Notes: generated by a model not told the origin, from the sequence alone. Numbered from the stretch's first letter, positions 53,774 through 63,149 are shown. The stretch: DNA of 64,000 nt from Caryophanales bacterium (GCA_016282375.1 JAEEKI010000019.1:1-64000), one strand, 5' to 3'. Numbers and translations are program-made.

Positions 53774-55990
53774 TTAGACCTCCTCATTATATGTCTTCAT
53801 AGCTGAAGATTTAAATAGTTTTCGAGCATATCTTAAAGATATAAAATAACTCATAATTGTTAGAATTAAATAAATAACAATAAAGTCTTTAAGGGTTAAG
53901 TATGACGTTATATCATGAATAAAACTATTATGAATAATGCCAGCATGATCTAAGAATACCAACAACAAAGTTACTAAATATGCCATATTAAAATCAGTTA
54001 ATAATTCAATACTAATAAAGTCACGAATAACATTCTTACTACCACCCAAAATACGTACCGTTGAATAATAAACATTCTTCGACTTCTGAATTAAACGAAT
54101 AACAAAATAAGCAATAAAGAACATAACTACAAACAAGATAGTCGTTATAATAATCTTAAAAATATTAATAACTTTTAAAATCTCGGCATATTCATTAGTT
54201 AATGTATCTCTTATAATTAAAGTTTTAAAGCCAAGTTTTTGTAGTTCACTATCAACATCATCAATCTTTTTAACATTCTTAACGAAGACACTACTTTGAT
54301 ATGATTCTTTGTCAAAGAAATCATGATAATCTTTTTCAGAAATATAAATCTTTGTATCATATTCTTGATATGATTGACCAGTTAAATTATAGAAATTATA
54401 TTTAGTATACATTCCAGTGACTTTAAATTCTTTACTTTCTGAATAATAAATATTCTTAACATCAACTTTAATAGTACTATTTCCACACCAGCTATACTTA
54501 CATAAATAATTAATATCATAAGCAATTAATGCTTCACCTTGAGCTATCTTTTCATTCGGAGATATTCTTAAATGAGATTCATACATGTTAACAACATACT
54601 TATTACCATTAATAGTAACTGTTAATTGGGAATTTTGCTCATTAGCATTTTCTCTTACTTCATCAATTATATCTTGATCAAAATAGAAAGTATGCATATG
54701 ATAACTGTCATCATAAATAATACCTACAACTTTAAGATCACTATTAATTATTTGACCATATATTGTATTTAAGTTAAAAGAGGTATTAAAGACTTCTTCA
54801 GCTTGAGAATCTAAATAATAATCATGACTATATCCCTTAATAACAATTTCATTTTTATTTTGCGGCATTCTTCCTTTATCTACTTTATTAATGCGTGTCA
54901 AAGAATCAATATTACCATAAAAGGAATAATCATCATTTTCGACTAAATAATCTGTATCCAAAATAACATCATCACGAACTACATAATCAACGTTATCAAT
55001 CCGTTGAATTTTTTTAAAATCTTCATTAGTAATAACGGATTTATCCTCTTTTTGAAGAACAATACGCTCATCACTTGCATTTTGAAAATAATTATTATAA
55101 CCACCCTTTTTTTCTTCGTACTCTGCTTGTCTAAATCCCGAATATTCAGTTAAAAAAGCAATGATAACAAATAAAAAGACTACAAAAGTAAGTAAAAACT
55201 TAGGAACAATGTTAAAAGTATTTCGAACGCCAATTCTCACTTTATTAAAGAAAGAAATATTCTTGTATTCACGAAGTTCTGGTTCTTTTGACGTATATTC
55301 TTTTAAATCAATATCTTCCCGAACTTTACCATCATGCATTTCAATTTTTCTTGTTGCATATTCTTCAACTTGTTCATAATTATGAGTAACAATAATAACC
55401 AACTTATCTTTAGCAATTTCAGATAATAATTTGATAACACTCTTAGCGCTTTTAAGATCAAGATTACCAGTTGGTTCATCAGCAATGATGATTGGTGTTT
55501 CTTTGGCAAGGGCTCTAGCAATAGCTACTCTTTGTTTTTGTCCACCAGATAACTTTGAAACTCTTGTATTGCGATATTTATATAAATCAACCTTTTTAAT
55601 TAGTTCGATAATTTTCGTTTTAATATTTCTTTTCTTATATCCATTTAATAGAAGAACTAATTCAATATTTTGATAAACGGTATAACTTCCAACTAAGTTA
55701 AAGCTTTGAAAAATATTACCAATATAGGTTTTACGATAATTTTCAAAATCTTCTTCACTATAATGGCTCGTTTCTTCACCATTAATATACATTTCTCCTT
55801 CTTCATAAGAATCAAGACCTGACAAGACATTTAAAAGTGTTGATTTTCCCGAACCACTTTCACCGGTTATAACGACAAATTCCCCTAGATTAAACTCAAG
55901 GGATACTTTGGTAAAACCACTAGCGACAACACCTTTACTGTAATAGAATTTACTAACATTTTTTAGTTTTAATAACGATGTATCTTTCAT
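53774..55990 (-). CDS. ABC protein with fused ATPase and FtsX/MacB-type permease (2)
   Basis: 738 residues from the ATG at 55990, chosen because AAGGA lies 7 bases upstream; two earlier in-frame ATGs lack spacing. ATPase domain 1-225 with GESGSGKST, LSGGQKQR, IIIADEPTGNLD and VTHN. A membrane helix near 260-285, an outer domain of about 300 residues, and three C-terminal helices ('STVRILGGSKNVIRDFISIELL'). With its neighbour it probably makes a heterodimeric four-part complex. The operon starts behind a perfect palindrome, pointing to induction by a small-molecule-sensing repressor. Confidence 0.88.
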   Translation of the reverse strand: MKDTSLLKLKNVSKFYYSKGVVASGFTKVSLEFNLGEFVVITGESGSGKSTLLNVLSGLDSYEEGEMYINGEETSHYSEEDFENYRKTYIGNIFQSFNLVGSYTVYQNIELVLLLNGYKKRNIKTKIIELIKKVDLYKYRNTRVSKLSGGQKQRVAIARALAKETPIIIADEPTGNLDLKSAKSVIKLLSEIAKDKLVIIVTHNYEQVEEYATRKIEMHDGKVREDIDLKEYTSKEPELREYKNISFFNKVRIGVRNTFNIVPKFLLTFVVFLFVIIAFLTEYSGFRQAEYEEKKGGYNNYFQNASDERIVLQKEDKSVITNEDFKKIQRIDNVDYVVRDDVILDTDYLVENDDYSFYGNIDSLTRINKVDKGRMPQNKNEIVIKGYSHDYYLDSQAEEVFNTSFNLNTIYGQIINSDLKVVGIIYDDSYHMHTFYFDQDIIDEVRENANEQNSQLTVTINGNKYVVNMYESHLRISPNEKIAQGEALIAYDINYLCKYSWCGNSTIKVDVKNIYYSESKEFKVTGMYTKYNFYNLTGQSYQEYDTKIYISEKDYHDFFDKESYQSSVFVKNVKKIDDVDSELQKLGFKTLIIRDTLTNEYAEILKVINIFKIIITTILFVVMFFIAYFVIRLIQKSKNVYYSTVRILGGSKNVIRDFISIELLTDFNMAYLVTLLLVFLDHAGIIHNSFIHDITSYLTLKDFIVIYLILTIMSYFISLRYARKLFKSSAMKTYNEEV

Positions 55991-56005
55991 AAACATATCC
56001 TTCCC

Positions 56006-56021
56006 GTGTAACATGTTACAC
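56006..56021. promoter_or_regulatory. Perfect 16-bp palindrome, probable operator of the ABC operon
   Basis: GTGTAACATGTTACAC equals its reverse complement. It lies between a promoter (-35 TTGGTT, 17 bases, -10 TATAAT at 56032-56037 on minus) and the ribosome site of the ABC gene. The outer TGTAA/TTACA halves are the same as in the palindrome at 5297, but the centre is two bases shorter. Confidence 0.65.
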
Positions 56022-56048
56022 TCGTAAACTCATTATACTACCAAAAAA

Positions 56049-56078
56049 AGAAAAAACCAACCATATTAGTTGATTTAT
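56049..56078 (-). terminator. Terminator of the cohesin-like gene
   Basis: Minus-strand arms AATCAAC / GTTGGTT (one G-U) with a 6-base loop and six U; overlaps the stop region at 56075. Confidence 0.65.
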
Positions 56079-57505
56079 TTCTTCTTTTTTGATTTTTTAT
56101 GTTCATCTTCAAATATGTCGTAGATTTCTTCTGTTTCATCGGTAGTTTCTTCTGTTTGACTAACCTTATTGTCTTTTTTAGTTTTTGGCTTCTCTGCTGG
56201 CACTTCTTTTTTTTCTTCTTTAACAGGAGCACTTTTCTTAACTTTCTTCTTACCACTACACTTTATTAAAAGAATGATAGCAATAAAAGTAACAGTCCCA
56301 AAAGCAATTGCCACATAAGTAATTTTTTTTAAATTATTATTCATACTTTCATAGTTTTCAATATCATACTTCATCAAAGTATTATCTTTAGTATCATAAA
56401 TGTATAAACCTTTTTCTTTCGTTTCAACATTCATTCCATAGATTAACTTATATCTTGATGAAGAACCGGTTTCTAAGCACTCTATTTGATTATTTTGGAT
56501 TTTCAGAGAACTCTTAGTATATTTATCTAATGTTTCATTCATTTCTAAAGGATAGATTGTAATATTACCAAAATTTAGTTCAACATACTTAGTATATTTT
56601 CCGTCTTCATAGATATATAAGCCAATATTTCCATCTTCACCTTTTAATCCTACAAGAGTATATTCAGATATCTCACTATAAAAGGCCGGTATTTCCATTT
56701 CATCAATGGTAATTGTCTTTTCCGTATAACTATGAGGTTTAGTTAAATTACTTGCAATTTTAACTACCGTATACTTTTGACCATCAATTTGGACATTAAT
56801 CGGATTTTTATCCACTACCTCAATTGTTAATTTATATGTTTTTTCACTGCCATTTTGAGCGATAACTACTATATTAATAATATTATTCCCAGCAGATACT
56901 TCAATATCACCATCGCCAGTTACCGTCGCCCGATAATCTTCAGCATAAGCTGCCACATTAATAACAGTTTCATCCTCATTAACAGCCACACTATATTCTA
57001 AGATGTCTTTATCAAATGTAGGTGTAATTTCATAACCTTCGATTTCAATACGATCAAGATTATTATTTCCAGATAAACTTGCTTGATATTCGGCATAAGA
57101 TATTGCACTTACTACTTTGCTACCATCTGATGTACTATAATACGATTCATCCCAGCCAATTACCGCTGAAGAATCAATATAGAATTTTGATTGACCACTT
57201 TTTAAAGCCGTAAATGTATATTTATATGTTACCGATTTCGTATTTCCGTTACTTGCATAAGATGCATAGTGTAAATCAACATCCGAACTAACTAATTTAA
57301 AGACAGAATTATCATAATTTAAAGTGTATTCCCAAGAACCTAATGGTGAAGCTGACGAAATCGTAACATATACCGTAACATTATTTCCAACTATTATTTG
57401 ATTTGCACTTGATGACACCGCAATTGTCGCACTCGCAGCATTAACATTGAGAATTACCATAAAGGGAAAGATAAATAGTAACAATTTATATATTATTTTT
57501 TTCAT
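56075..57505 (-). CDS. Membrane-anchored cohesin-like protein with cadherin-like domain
   Basis: 476 residues. Signal peptide (1-23). Residues 24-150 resemble a cohesin fold: 'SANQIIVGNNVTVYVTISSASPLGSWEYTLNYDNSVFKLVSSD' then a long beta-rich part ending 'KVVSAISYAEYQ'. Residues ~155-235 are a cadherin-like beta-sandwich (PF12733 type, 'TFDKDILEYSVAVNEDET' and 'VIAQNGSEKTYKLTIEV'). A second beta region follows, then a membrane helix near 390-412 and a charged cytoplasmic tail rich in Lys/Glu/Thr. It is directly downstream (11 bases) of a dockerin-bearing wall hydrolase, which it could hold at the membrane. The cohesin call rests on pattern only. Confidence 0.72.
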   Translation of the reverse strand: MKKIIYKLLLFIFPFMVILNVNAASATIAVSSSANQIIVGNNVTVYVTISSASPLGSWEYTLNYDNSVFKLVSSDVDLHYASYASNGNTKSVTYKYTFTALKSGQSKFYIDSSAVIGWDESYYSTSDGSKVVSAISYAEYQASLSGNNNLDRIEIEGYEITPTFDKDILEYSVAVNEDETVINVAAYAEDYRATVTGDGDIEVSAGNNIINIVVIAQNGSEKTYKLTIEVVDKNPINVQIDGQKYTVVKIASNLTKPHSYTEKTITIDEMEIPAFYSEISEYTLVGLKGEDGNIGLYIYEDGKYTKYVELNFGNITIYPLEMNETLDKYTKSSLKIQNNQIECLETGSSSRYKLIYGMNVETKEKGLYIYDTKDNTLMKYDIENYESMNNNLKKITYVAIAFGTVTFIAIILLIKCSGKKKVKKSAPVKEEKKEVPAEKPKTKKDNKVSQTEETTDETEEIYDIFEDEHKKSKKKK

Positions 57506-57516
57506 TTCTACTCCTT

Positions 57517-59460
57517 TTAACTAATCGTTAAATATCCTAAGATATGTTTTTGAATTCTTAATAAGTCTACAATATCTACATTACCATCTTGGTTAGTATC
57601 TCCAGCTTTAAGATAACTTCCATCTAAATCAGCATATCCTAAAATAAACTTTTGAATTCTTAATAAATCTTGAATATTAATATTTCCATCCCCTGTTGGA
57701 TCTCCTTTTATAACAGCGTTGAAACTTAATGATTCACTGCCGTGCTTAATGGTAATAATATCACCTGTGGCTAAAATACCTTCGGTTTTATTATTTACAG
57801 TTACCGTAGCATTTGCTGATGAGGCTTGTACTAAAGAAGTAATTTTTGCTACATCAACACCAGCTCCAAAAGTCATTAAATTGCCATTAACAACAATACC
57901 TGTACTATCAATAATATCGTTAAGTGATACATCATCACTATCCGTTTTAACAATACGAATAGTGTATTTTTGAACTAAACCATTTTGAGCAGTAACCGTT
58001 AAAGTAGCAATTGTTTCCTCAGAAGATAAGCTTACATCGCCAGTACCTTCCACTGAGGCCTTAGAATTAATCGTTGTAGCTGAAATATTAACTTTATTAC
58101 CACCTGATACATAATAATCATATTCATAACGATCATGACTAAAATTACTTAATGAGCTACCATTAATAGTAATACTATTTAAATGATTATTAGGATTACC
58201 CACATTAGGTAATTCATAATTATGAGTATCCATATTATCATAAACAGGTATTACAAAAGTAAAACTAGTTGCAGATAATAATTCCATTTCATCATAACCA
58301 CCATAAGTAATAGATGCTTCACTTGCAGCTCCCCGTATATTTGTCATATATTGATGTGAATATGCTGAAGCTGTAGCATAGGAACCTGTATTAAACTTTT
58401 GATAATAACTAGTATCTTGACCTTGACCAATATATGATGCCGAAATAAATGATGCTCCACCTTGAATAGCAATAGGAATAGTAATCCAAGGTTTTAAATA
58501 ATATGTTCCAGTTGCAGCCCAAATAAGACCATCACCAACACCAGTATTAGCGCCAATGTTATATGGATTATAAATATGTTCAAAATGCTCACCAGCATCA
58601 GTTGTTACAGAATAACCTCCTAAAGCATAACCACTATAATTGCCACCTGTTTCTTGACGAATACGGCTAGCTAAATAAATAGCGTTTACGTTATATTCTT
58701 GTGCCGCATTATAAATAACAGAGGAATGTTCAATAATATCACGACCTGCTAAAACACTTTCAATCGCTTCAATAGTTTGATAGCCAGCATCAAAAGATAG
58801 TTTTTCAAACATGAAGATTGATGACTCATCAAAGAAATTACGAGGATCCATATAATAGGCAACTACTTTTTCATTCGCAGAATACCAGTTACTTCCCTCT
58901 TTAACGACAAAAGTATCTGTTAAATAATCATAAGAATCTGTACTTGTAGATAAAAAACCTTCATTTGGCGTTTGAATCAAAGACATCTTACCTACCGATT
59001 CTTTAGAAACGGCGGTCGGATAGTCTAAATTTGTTTTATCAGCCTTAAAAGTCCAATTAGGATATTTATTTTTTAAATTACAAAGACCTGTCCAATAACT
59101 TTGAGGAAATCCCTCATTAGCAAGTGTTATTTCACACTCCGTGGTAGGTTCCTGATGAGCAATCTCATAACTTTCTAAGACTGTATAAGTTGAGCAAACA
59201 TAACCAATATCAGTATCGTTATAATAGATTTGATACCAGCCATCTGAACATCCACCTTCGTCTGGAGTTTTATCTTGACTTGCCAAATTAAATGCTGCAT
59301 TAACAGCGATTTTTTTAATAATACTATAATTGGTTCCCGGACCACTGCGCATATTAACATCACTATAAGTTACCCGAACTTTCATGATTGTTTCAGCATT
59401 AACGTTAAGCCATATGAAAGAAAAGACACATAATATAAATAAAAAGAGTTTTTTACCCAT
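57517..59460 (-). CDS. Secreted glucosaminidase-type wall hydrolase with SH3b, cadherin-like and dockerin domains
   Basis: 647 residues. Signal peptide (1-22); SH3b (~24-95, 'VTYSDVNMRSGPGTNYSIIKKI'); catalytic region (~105-385) of the beta-N-acetylglucosaminidase type with the probable catalytic Glu in 'IYLASRIRQETGGNYSGYALGG'; cadherin-like domain (~418-510); a small beta domain; and a C-terminal dockerin (586-647) with two calcium-loop repeats, GDPTGDGNINIQDLLRIQKFI and GDTNQDGNVDIVDLLRIQKHI. It should cut glycan strands in the wall. The dockerin predicts docking to a cohesin, and a cohesin-like gene follows in the same operon. Confidence 0.9.
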   Translation of the reverse strand: MGKKLFLFILCVFSFIWLNVNAETIMKVRVTYSDVNMRSGPGTNYSIIKKIAVNAAFNLASQDKTPDEGGCSDGWYQIYYNDTDIGYVCSTYTVLESYEIAHQEPTTECEITLANEGFPQSYWTGLCNLKNKYPNWTFKADKTNLDYPTAVSKESVGKMSLIQTPNEGFLSTSTDSYDYLTDTFVVKEGSNWYSANEKVVAYYMDPRNFFDESSIFMFEKLSFDAGYQTIEAIESVLAGRDIIEHSSVIYNAAQEYNVNAIYLASRIRQETGGNYSGYALGGYSVTTDAGEHFEHIYNPYNIGANTGVGDGLIWAATGTYYLKPWITIPIAIQGGASFISASYIGQGQDTSYYQKFNTGSYATASAYSHQYMTNIRGAASEASITYGGYDEMELLSATSFTFVIPVYDNMDTHNYELPNVGNPNNHLNSITINGSSLSNFSHDRYEYDYYVSGGNKVNISATTINSKASVEGTGDVSLSSEETIATLTVTAQNGLVQKYTIRIVKTDSDDVSLNDIIDSTGIVVNGNLMTFGAGVDVAKITSLVQASSANATVTVNNKTEGILATGDIITIKHGSESLSFNAVIKGDPTGDGNINIQDLLRIQKFILGYADLDGSYLKAGDTNQDGNVDIVDLLRIQKHILGYLTIS

Positions 59461-59488
59461 ATCTATCTTCCTTTCCTATCTTATAATA

Positions 59489-59517
59489 ATTATATCACTT
59501 GTCATATATATTACCAA
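59489..59517 (-). promoter_or_regulatory. Promoter of the hydrolase/cohesin-like operon
   Basis: Minus-strand -35 TTGGTA (59512-59517), 17-base spacer, -10 TATAAT (59489-59494), followed by an AAAGGAAG ribosome site. Confidence 0.7.
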
Positions 59518-59552
59518 TAGATACGGGCTTTTTTTGTCGAATAATGTCAAGT

Positions 59553-60344
59553 CTATCCTAAAGCAATGTCTAATATCATCATAACTAAAAATCCCATGAT
59601 AGAAAATAAAGCCATGAGATCTTTTGACTTATTGGTTTGACTTTCTGGAATTATTTCCTCTACGACAACATACACCATAGCACCCGCAGCAAAACATAGT
59701 AAAAAAGGCAAAAACAATCTAATTTTTAAAACTAAAAGGGCTCCTAAAACCGCTGATATTGGTTCGACAATAGCACTCAAGCTACCAATTATAAAAGCCT
59801 TGTGATTACTAAATCCCTCTCTTTTTAAAGGCAAACTAACAGCGGATCCTTCAGGAAAGTTTTGTAAGGCAATTCCTATTGTCAAAGCAATAGCCGCTAA
59901 AATAGTCGCTCCATCAATATGATATTTAACACTACCAAAAGCTACACCCAAGGCTAATCCTTCGGGTACATTATGTAATGTAATGGATAAAAAAAGCATT
60001 AAAGATCGTTTATATTTATCATGATGATTTTTCTTTAATAAAAAAGAAAAGAACTTATCTCCACTATAAAGAAGTAAACCTCCACACAAAAAACTGATGG
60101 AAACAGTTAACCAAACGCACATTCTTAAAGATTGACACATTTCCATTGCTGGTTGTAACAAGGAAAAAAAAGATGCAGATAACATAACTCCTGCTGAAAA
60201 ACCCAACATGCCATCCAATAGCGTTTTATTAATACCCTTAAAAAAATAGACAATAGCGGCTCCGAAAGCGGTTACTAAAAAAGTAGTCATACCTGCTATT
60301 AGTGCTTGTACTAAAGGAGATAAGTCCATAAAAAAATCAATCAT
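59553..60344 (-). CDS. ZIP-family divalent metal transporter
   Basis: 263 residues, about eight membrane helices. Helices 4 and 5 hold the metal-site motifs 'HNVPEGLALGVAFGS' and 'QNFPEGSAVSLPL'. The long His-rich cytoplasmic loop of animal ZIPs is reduced to 'LLKKNHHDKYKR'. It probably imports zinc or a similar ion. AGGTGAT ribosome site. Neighbours are unrelated. Confidence 0.92.
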   Translation of the reverse strand: MIDFFMDLSPLVQALIAGMTTFLVTAFGAAIVYFFKGINKTLLDGMLGFSAGVMLSASFFSLLQPAMEMCQSLRMCVWLTVSISFLCGGLLLYSGDKFFSFLLKKNHHDKYKRSLMLFLSITLHNVPEGLALGVAFGSVKYHIDGATILAAIALTIGIALQNFPEGSAVSLPLKREGFSNHKAFIIGSLSAIVEPISAVLGALLVLKIRLFLPFLLCFAAGAMVYVVVEEIIPESQTNKSKDLMALFSIMGFLVMMILDIALG

Positions 60345-60384
60345 TTATATCACCTATATATAATATGACTGATTTTTTAATCTG

Positions 60385-61113
60385 CTATTTCTTAAGTTCT
60401 TTAATAATTAAATAAAAAACTACTACAAATAATAAAGCATAATATAATATATTCGTCATTTGTTCACCATTATTATCCATATAATGATTGATTTTTGATT
60501 GCACTTCATCTAATTTAGCTAAAGGACCTGTTAATTCAATTTTTTCTGTATCATCAGAAGTTTCTTTAACCTCAAGATTATCATATATGATATTATTTTC
60601 TACACCAGTTAAATCGACCGTTGAACAATAACCATCTTCCGTTTCTCCTGACCATAGACCATCACCTTTTTCTTTGGCAATACTTTGAGCTAAACATAAA
60701 CTTTCTGTATAACGATATTTACCATAAATATAAGCAACTTTGGCATAACCAACATCTACTAGTTCTTTTTGTAACAAACTACCATCTATCCAAATCCATC
60801 CTAAACTACGTCCATATTTATCCGTTTTATTACCCTTTTCATACTCAATAATAATTTCTTTGGCATCTAAAAGTTTATTACAAGTATATTCACTAGCATC
60901 TTTACCATACTCTTGAACTTCTGTATTAGGTTTAACCGTTTCAGGTGTATCAATTGCTAAAAAGCGATATTTAACCTCTTCACCATCCACGTTAAAAACT
61001 GCTGTATCTCCATCTACACAACGGTTTAAAGTAACCTTGAGTAATGAAGTTTCAGCATGAACATTCAAAATTAATAAATTAATAATGGCTAAAAACAATC
61101 CTATTTTTTTCAT
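60385..61113 (-). CDS. Secreted, membrane-anchored thermonuclease (SNase-like)
   Basis: 242 residues. Signal peptide (1-20), SNase domain (24-165), C-terminal membrane helix (~218-238) followed by Lys. Catalytic residues match staphylococcal nuclease: R50 and E58 in 'RFLAIDTPET' and R102 in DKYGRS; Ca-binding Asp in 'CVDGDTAVF'. It degrades DNA or RNA outside the cell while tethered. Followed by a small unknown gene after 6 bases. Confidence 0.92.
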   Translation of the reverse strand: MKKIGLFLAIINLLILNVHAETSLLKVTLNRCVDGDTAVFNVDGEEVKYRFLAIDTPETVKPNTEVQEYGKDASEYTCNKLLDAKEIIIEYEKGNKTDKYGRSLGWIWIDGSLLQKELVDVGYAKVAYIYGKYRYTESLCLAQSIAKEKGDGLWSGETEDGYCSTVDLTGVENNIIYDNLEVKETSDDTEKIELTGPLAKLDEVQSKINHYMDNNGEQMTNILYYALLFVVVFYLIIKELKK

Positions 61114-61119
61114 ACATCC

Positions 61120-61374
61120 CTATTTATTTACATTTTTATAGTAATTTTTCTCATCTAAATCTTTAGCAATATTCTCAAGTTCTTCATTTTCCTCTTCTTC
61201 TAATATATCATTTATGGCAAAAAGGATTTCTTTAATACTCCCATATTCTAAATAATTAATGCCATTTCTTTGTAACACATCGATATGATAATCACTTAAC
61301 AACATTCCATTTTCCCGTGGAATCAACCATGAATTCATATCAGGAAGTAAATCCTTATATGTTTCTTTTAACAT
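61120..61374 (-). CDS. Small acidic protein of unknown function
   Basis: 84 residues, with a GGTGA site before the ATG. No signal peptide or helix for the membrane. The middle ('GMLLSDYHIDVLQRNGINYLEYGSIKEILFAINDIL') looks folded and the end is strongly acidic then basic. I do not recognise it. It is probably cotranscribed with the nuclease gene downstream. Confidence 0.7.
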   Translation of the reverse strand: MLKETYKDLLPDMNSWLIPRENGMLLSDYHIDVLQRNGINYLEYGSIKEILFAINDILEEEENEELENIAKDLDEKNYYKNVNK

Positions 61375-61411
61375 TTATTTCACCATGTTAATTATATCAA
61401 ATAAAGCATAT

Positions 61412-61438
61412 AAAAAAAAGATTGTATACACAATCTCT
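61412..61438 (-). terminator. Terminator of the lemA-like gene
   Basis: Minus-strand arms AGATTGT / ACAATCT with a 4-base loop and eight U, just after the stop at 61440. Confidence 0.85.
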
Positions 61439-61439
61439 T

Positions 61440-61988
61440 TTACAGTTTTACTTTAATATTATCTTTCTTATCAGCTTCGATTTGAAATAAATCACATTTT
61501 TTAAAAGCAAACATCGAAGCTACAATATTACTTGGTACTGTCTCAATTGAGGTATTATAACTAGTTACTTCACTATTATAATATCTTCTGGCATAAGCTA
61601 GTTCATCCTCAATTTTAGATAATTTTTCTTGTAAAGACAAATACTCAGTATTAGCTTTTAAATTAGGATAACTTTCAATAATAGCTAAATATTTTGTTAA
61701 ACTATTATTCATTTTTTCTGCTTCATGAATATTTAAATTCTCATGCTTATTATATTCACTTCTTAATTCTACGATATCTTTTAATGTACTACTTTCATGT
61801 TTAGAATAGCCTTTTACGCATTCAACAATATTAGGAATTAAATCAAATCTTTTATTCAATGAAATCTCAATATTGGCTTTAGCCTTTTTAACCCTATTAT
61901 GTAATCGTACAAGACGATTATACATAGCTAGAATAACTAAAATAACCACTAATAGAACTGCTAAAATAATATATATTATATTTTCCAT
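61440..61988 (-). CDS. lemA: LemA-family membrane protein
   Basis: 182 residues. N-terminal membrane helix (3-23) and long helices after it: 'RLHNRVKKAKANIEISLNKRFDLIPNIVECVKGY' is the LemA hallmark, followed by 'SYPNLKANTEYLSLQEKLSKIEDELAYARRYYNSEVTSYNT' and 'PSNIVASMFAFKK'. Function of the family is not settled. AGGAGG site; cotranscribed with the duplicated-domain membrane protein upstream (11-base gap). Confidence 0.95.
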   Translation of the reverse strand: MENIIYIILAVLLVVILVILAMYNRLVRLHNRVKKAKANIEISLNKRFDLIPNIVECVKGYSKHESSTLKDIVELRSEYNKHENLNIHEAEKMNNSLTKYLAIIESYPNLKANTEYLSLQEKLSKIEDELAYARRYYNSEVTSYNTSIETVPSNIVASMFAFKKCDLFQIEADKKDNIKVKL

Positions 61989-61999
61989 CTTGGTACCTC

Positions 62000-62824
62000 C
62001 TATTCAACTACAAAACCATTTGCAAAGCCATCAGATGCATAAGTAACAGTTACATTATAATCAGTAAAATCACTAAACTTTGATTTTAAACTACTTAAAG
62101 ATGCACTATCACTTGTTTTAATACCATTATATTCAACCGATAATATATGCTCAGAATTAGCACTATTACTACTAATAACATAATCAATCATGCTCTTAAC
62201 AAAGAAGCCAGATTTATTACCACTATGGAATGTGGCTTGCGTGTTAAATGCTTGCTTAGTAAATTCACTCGTAGTATTTGGTACTGAAGAATTAGCATTT
62301 GTATTAGTGTTTGTATTAGTTTGACTAGATGTAGTATTTTCATCATTGTTATTATTATTTTCTTCCGCATCTATGTCCTCAAGAGTAATTAAATTTACAT
62401 AACCATTATCATCGTAATCTATAGAAACTTCAACTTTATCCCAAGTTCCAAAATTCTTCTTTAAGTTCTTAATTTCTGTTGGATCACTTGTCTTAGTATC
62501 TTTATATACTACTTCGATTAATTGATTCTTATTCTTTTTATTATTCGTTATTACCTCATCAAGTAATCTTGAAACATTAGAACCATACTTTGTACCCATA
62601 TGCATTTCAAAGTCACTATTAAACGAAGATTTATTTATCTCATTTTCCGTATTTCGAAAAAGATTAAAGATACTTGGTTCATTTTCTTTAGCATTTTTAC
62701 GATCAGTAACCACCTTATTTAAAAGCACAATAGATATAACAATAGCTATTATTATTAAAACCACTAATAACCATGTTCTTGGTCTTACTTCCTCATTTAC
62801 ATTTTCTTCAATTTTTTTACTCAT
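62000..62824 (-). CDS. Membrane protein with a duplicated extracellular domain
   Basis: 274 residues. One membrane helix (~16-40), then two related domains of about 80 residues: ~55-145 ('FEMHMGTKYGSNVSRLLDEVITNN', 'VVYKDTKTSDPTEIKNLKKNFG', 'VSIDYDDNGYVN') and ~190-274 ('ATFHSGNKSGFFVKSMIDYVISSN', 'VEYNGIKTSDSASLSSLKSKFS', 'VTYASDGFANG'). They are joined by an Asn/Thr-rich linker. I do not know the family. Operon with lemA. Confidence 0.75.
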   Translation of the reverse strand: MSKKIEENVNEEVRPRTWLLVVLIIIAIVISIVLLNKVVTDRKNAKENEPSIFNLFRNTENEINKSSFNSDFEMHMGTKYGSNVSRLLDEVITNNKKNKNQLIEVVYKDTKTSDPTEIKNLKKNFGTWDKVEVSIDYDDNGYVNLITLEDIDAEENNNNNDENTTSSQTNTNTNTNANSSVPNTTSEFTKQAFNTQATFHSGNKSGFFVKSMIDYVISSNSANSEHILSVEYNGIKTSDSASLSSLKSKFSDFTDYNVTVTYASDGFANGFVVE

Positions 62825-62880
62825 TTTTCAACTACCTTTCATCATCAATTATATCACATAATTGAAAGTATAATATATCA

Positions 62881-62906
62881 AAAAAGAGGATTAATTAATC
62901 CTCTGC
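62881..62906 (-). terminator. Terminator of the DUF1292 gene
   Basis: Near-perfect palindrome AGAGGATTAATTAATCCTCT followed by U run on the minus strand; overlaps the stop at 62895. Confidence 0.8.
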
Positions 62907-63149
62907 AGATTCATCATCAAACTTGTCTTCAAAATCATTAAGTAATTTGTCAAGCAATTCATAATCTTCAACTTCCTCAACGTAATACTCACCATTTTCA
63001 AAAACTTGTTTAAATACTTCATAATGATCAGATGGTTCATTGTTGATAGCCTCAACACCTAAAAAATACTTATCATTACCATCAATACAATCTAGTAACA
63101 AAATGTATTCTTTACCATCATCTAATGTAATAATCTCATCAACACCCAT
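62895..63149 (-). CDS. DUF1292 (YrzB-like) protein
   Basis: 84 residues, strongly acidic. 'EIITLDDGKEYILLLDCIDGNDKYFLGVE' and the later 'EVFKQVFENGEYYVEEVEDYELLDKLLNDF' match the DUF1292 pattern. In many Firmicutes this gene follows ruvX (yrrK); here the upstream gene is an unknown protein instead. AAGGAG site before the ATG. Function unknown. Confidence 0.85.
   Translation of the reverse strand: MGVDEIITLDDGKEYILLLDCIDGNDKYFLGVEAINNEPSDHYEVFKQVFENGEYYVEEVEDYELLDKLLNDFEDKFDDESAED

Noticed and set aside
56038-56256. Lysine-rich minus-strand frame at the end of the cohesin-like gene
   Set aside because: It overlaps the charged tail of the cohesin-like protein in another frame and comes from AAG/AAA-rich codons.
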